Below, piece after piece: positions 62,100-64,000 of a DNA stretch of 64,000 bases (positions are counted from its first letter, which is position 1; each line of letters opens with the position of its first letter). Both the position numbers and the translations under genes were made by a program. The notes below the pieces were generated by a model. That model was not told where the DNA came from, made no database searches, and saw only the letters and a program-made list of their open reading frames with translations. This stretch comes from Deltaproteobacteria bacterium (GTDB lineage Bacteria > Desulfobacterota > Desulfobacteria > Desulfobacterales > Desulfosarcinaceae), in assembly GCA_021824175.1 (NCBI GenBank), contig JAKALP010000005.1:186001-250000 (forward strand). Direction: 5' to 3'.

Positions 62100-63980
62100 T
62101 TATGAAATCACCACCGCGTTAAATTTGCACGTATCCATGCAAATCCCGCATCGCAGACACTTTTCGGCATCAATGATATGCGCCGCTTTCTTCTTGCCGG
62201 TGATGCATTGAGCCGGACACTGCCGCGCGCAGCTCATGCAGCCGGTGCACAGCTCTGGATCGATGCTGTAGGTGATCAGGTCCTTGCACACGCCGGCCGG
62301 GCACTTATGATCCCGGATGTGGGCCATGTACTCCTCTTTGAAGTAACGCAGCGTAGTCAATACCGGATTGGGGGCGCTCGAACCCAAAGCGCACAATGCG
62401 CCGTCCTGGACCGCTTGGGCCAGGCTGGTGAGGTCCTCGATGTCTTGCTCGGTGCCCTGCCCCTTGGAGAAGTTGTCCAGGATTTCGCGCATGCGTGTCA
62501 GACCCAAACGGCACGGCAGACATTTGCCGCACGACTCTTCTTCCAGAAAGCGCAGGAAGTAGCGCCCCACATCCACCACGCAATCCGTGTCATCCATGAC
62601 AATCATGGCGCCGGACCCCATCATGGAGCCGGCGGCGGTCAAGGAGTCGAAATCCACCGGCGTGCCCTTGAGCCGGTATGGGATGCAACCGCCTGATGGA
62701 CCGCCGGTCTGTACGGCCTTAAAGGGTTTGCCGTTGGGCACGCCGCCGCCGATCTCTTCCACGATGGCAGCCATGGGCACACCCATGGGAACTTCCACCA
62801 ACCCCACATTGTTGACCTTGCCCACCAACGAGAAAACTTTGGTGCCGGTGGAGTGGGACACGCCCAGGCCGGCATACCAGCCGCTACCCCGTTCGATGAT
62901 CAACGGCACATTGGCAAAGGTTTCCACGTTGTTGAGCACCGTCGGCCTGCCCCACAAGCCCTCCTCCACCGAGCGCACATACTTGGGCCGCGGATTGCCG
63001 GGTTTGCCCTCGATGGAAGTAAACAGGGCCGTGGATTCGCCGCACACAAAGGCGCCGGCGCCGCGGTTAATGCGGGCGTCAAAGGAAAAGCCGGAGTTGA
63101 GGATATTTTCTCCCAGCAGGCCGAAGGCGCGCGCCTGGGCCATGGCGATTTCAAGATGGCGGATGGCCAGGGGATACTCGGCCCGCACATAGAGATAGCC
63201 CTGTTGCGCCCCGAGCGCATAGGCAGCAAGGATCAAGCCCTCCAGGACCGCATGGGGATCGCCTTCCATGATGGTGCGGTCCATGAATGCGCCGGGATCA
63301 CCTTCATCGCCATTGACCACCACATAGACCGGCCGCCCCTTTTTCTTGATGGCGTTCAAGGCGCTGCGCCACTTCTTGCCGGTGGGGAACCCGGCCCCGC
63401 CGCGGCCGCGTAACCCGGATTTTTCGATTTCTTTCACCACCTGCTCGGGCCTCATGGTGCTCAACGCCTTGGCCAGGGCCTGGTAGCCGCCGGCCGCGAT
63501 GGTGTCGCTGATGTCGGTGGGGTCGATCTTGCCGATGTTGTGCAGGACGACCCGCTGCTGGAGTTTGTAAAACGGGATCTGGTCTTCGGTGAAAATCAGG
63601 TCGTCGGTTTTGGGGTCTTTGTAAAGCAACCGTTCCACTGCTTGCCCCTCGACCAATGTGCGTTTCACGATCTCTTCCACATCCTTGGGGCTGACGCGCT
63701 GGTAGAAAAGCCCCTTGGGTCGAATGATCACCAGGGGTCCGCGGGAACAAAATCCGTGGCAGCCGGTGGTCTTGATACCGGGCACTACCTTGGCATCGAT
63801 GCCGGCCGCGTCAATAGCGGTCTTAAAGGCCTTGGCGACTTTGTCGCTGCCATTGGCCAGACATCCCGTGCCGTGGCAAATGACGATTTCAGGACGCGCC
63901 GGATCGCGTTCCGAGAGGATCTGCTCCCGCAGTTTATTCAAATCCTGCGCCGATTGCAGGCGCCAGGAGCCGACTTTCAA
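62100..63980 (-). CDS. NuoF-like NADH-binding flavoprotein (HndC/HydB type)
   Basis: About 626 residues in the window. A thioredoxin-like 2Fe-2S domain opens it (Cys35, 40, 74, 78), then the NADH/FMN core (GRGGAGFPTGKKW, GDEGDPGAFMDRTI, SCGKCLPCRLGL) and a C-terminal double ferredoxin (Cys578, 581, 584, 588; Cys608, 611, 614, 618). This architecture is found in NADH-dependent and electron-bifurcating hydrogenases and NuoF-linked Hdr complexes. The start given is a TTG at 63980, with no good ribosome site; the frame stays open to the window edge, so the true start may lie outside. Confidence 0.92.
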   Translation of the reverse strand: MKVGSWRLQSAQDLNKLREQILSERDPARPEIVICHGTGCLANGSDKVAKAFKTAIDAAGIDAKVVPGIKTTGCHGFCSRGPLVIIRPKGLFYQRVSPKDVEEIVKRTLVEGQAVERLLYKDPKTDDLIFTEDQIPFYKLQQRVVLHNIGKIDPTDISDTIAAGGYQALAKALSTMRPEQVVKEIEKSGLRGRGGAGFPTGKKWRSALNAIKKKGRPVYVVVNGDEGDPGAFMDRTIMEGDPHAVLEGLILAAYALGAQQGYLYVRAEYPLAIRHLEIAMAQARAFGLLGENILNSGFSFDARINRGAGAFVCGESTALFTSIEGKPGNPRPKYVRSVEEGLWGRPTVLNNVETFANVPLIIERGSGWYAGLGVSHSTGTKVFSLVGKVNNVGLVEVPMGVPMAAIVEEIGGGVPNGKPFKAVQTGGPSGGCIPYRLKGTPVDFDSLTAAGSMMGSGAMIVMDDTDCVVDVGRYFLRFLEEESCGKCLPCRLGLTRMREILDNFSKGQGTEQDIEDLTSLAQAVQDGALCALGSSAPNPVLTTLRYFKEEYMAHIRDHKCPAGVCKDLITYSIDPELCTGCMSCARQCPAQCITGKKKAAHIIDAEKCLRCGICMDTCKFNAVVIS

Positions 63981-64000
63981 TGCAGTACTCTGACTATGCA

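Noticed and set aside
1-64000. tRNA, rRNA, CRISPR array, phage or plasmid genes
   Set aside because: None was recognised on reading either strand; small RNA genes cannot be excluded without a covariance search.

Overview
The window looks like chromosome of an anaerobic Desulfobacterota bacterium, probably a sulfate reducer related to Desulfobacteraceae/Desulfosarcinaceae. This rests on gene content: a complete six-gene Rnf complex, an HdrA-MvhD / NuoF / NuoG-like electron-transfer set, an 'orange protein' (ORP) type cluster of MinD-like ATPases with ferredoxin inserts, a MetF-MetV type methylene-tetrahydrofolate reductase, hemerythrins, and an in-frame UGA that reads best as selenocysteine. 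No rRNA, tRNA or CRISPR array was recognised.

Layout. 1-4 kb: leftward envelope and housekeeping genes (LpoB-like lipoprotein cut by the window edge, Hsp33, MltD-like transglycosylase, tRNA-dihydrouridine synthase, MCE-type lipoprotein). 4.7-10.5 kb: a Cus-type heavy-metal efflux cluster that is visibly broken, with in-frame internal deletions in CusB and CusA and about four frameshifts. 10.5-16 kb: a LysR regulator divergent from an AhpD-like protein and an iron-sulfur flavoprotein, then gene fragments (RraA, a receiver domain, a transposase tail) around an intact metF. 16-31.8 kb: scattered ordinary genes (hemerythrins, cNMP/PilZ protein, RluA, geranylgeranyl-reductase family, MutM, DUF1015, cyclase-FHA, Asd, FabH, HNH). 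32-39 kb: envelope proteins with unusual architecture (an ExeA-like ATPase fused to OmpA, a protein with a duplicated domain, TerB-DnaJ). 39.2-44.8 kb: rnfCDGEAB.

The most distinctive part is 46.4-64 kb. A ten-gene leftward operon (MBL-fold protein, DUF134, DUF134-NifX fusion, two MinD/ferredoxin ATPases, NifX, NifU-like, zinc ribbon, receiver-like, CGGC protein) starts beside a rightward sigma-54 activator. Downstream of the activator is a rightward HdrC/HdrD-like gene. Both flanking genes are preceded by a sigma-54 -24/-12 element, and both upstream regions carry a near-identical 16-bp motif (15/16 match), so one activator may control both. The HdrD-like gene has TGA in frame (NTE-U-GH) with a hairpin starting 15 nt downstream, and is best read as one 439-residue selenoprotein. 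It is followed by a second NifX, and convergently by an FAD oxidoreductase, a second NifU-like protein, HdrA-MvhD, a NuoG-like and a NuoF-like subunit. Together these suggest an NAD(H)-linked, possibly electron-bifurcating Hdr complex tied to an ORP-type iron-sulfur system.

Three copies of a nested palindromic repeat and several 7-bp-period TTGATT tracts are scattered between genes.
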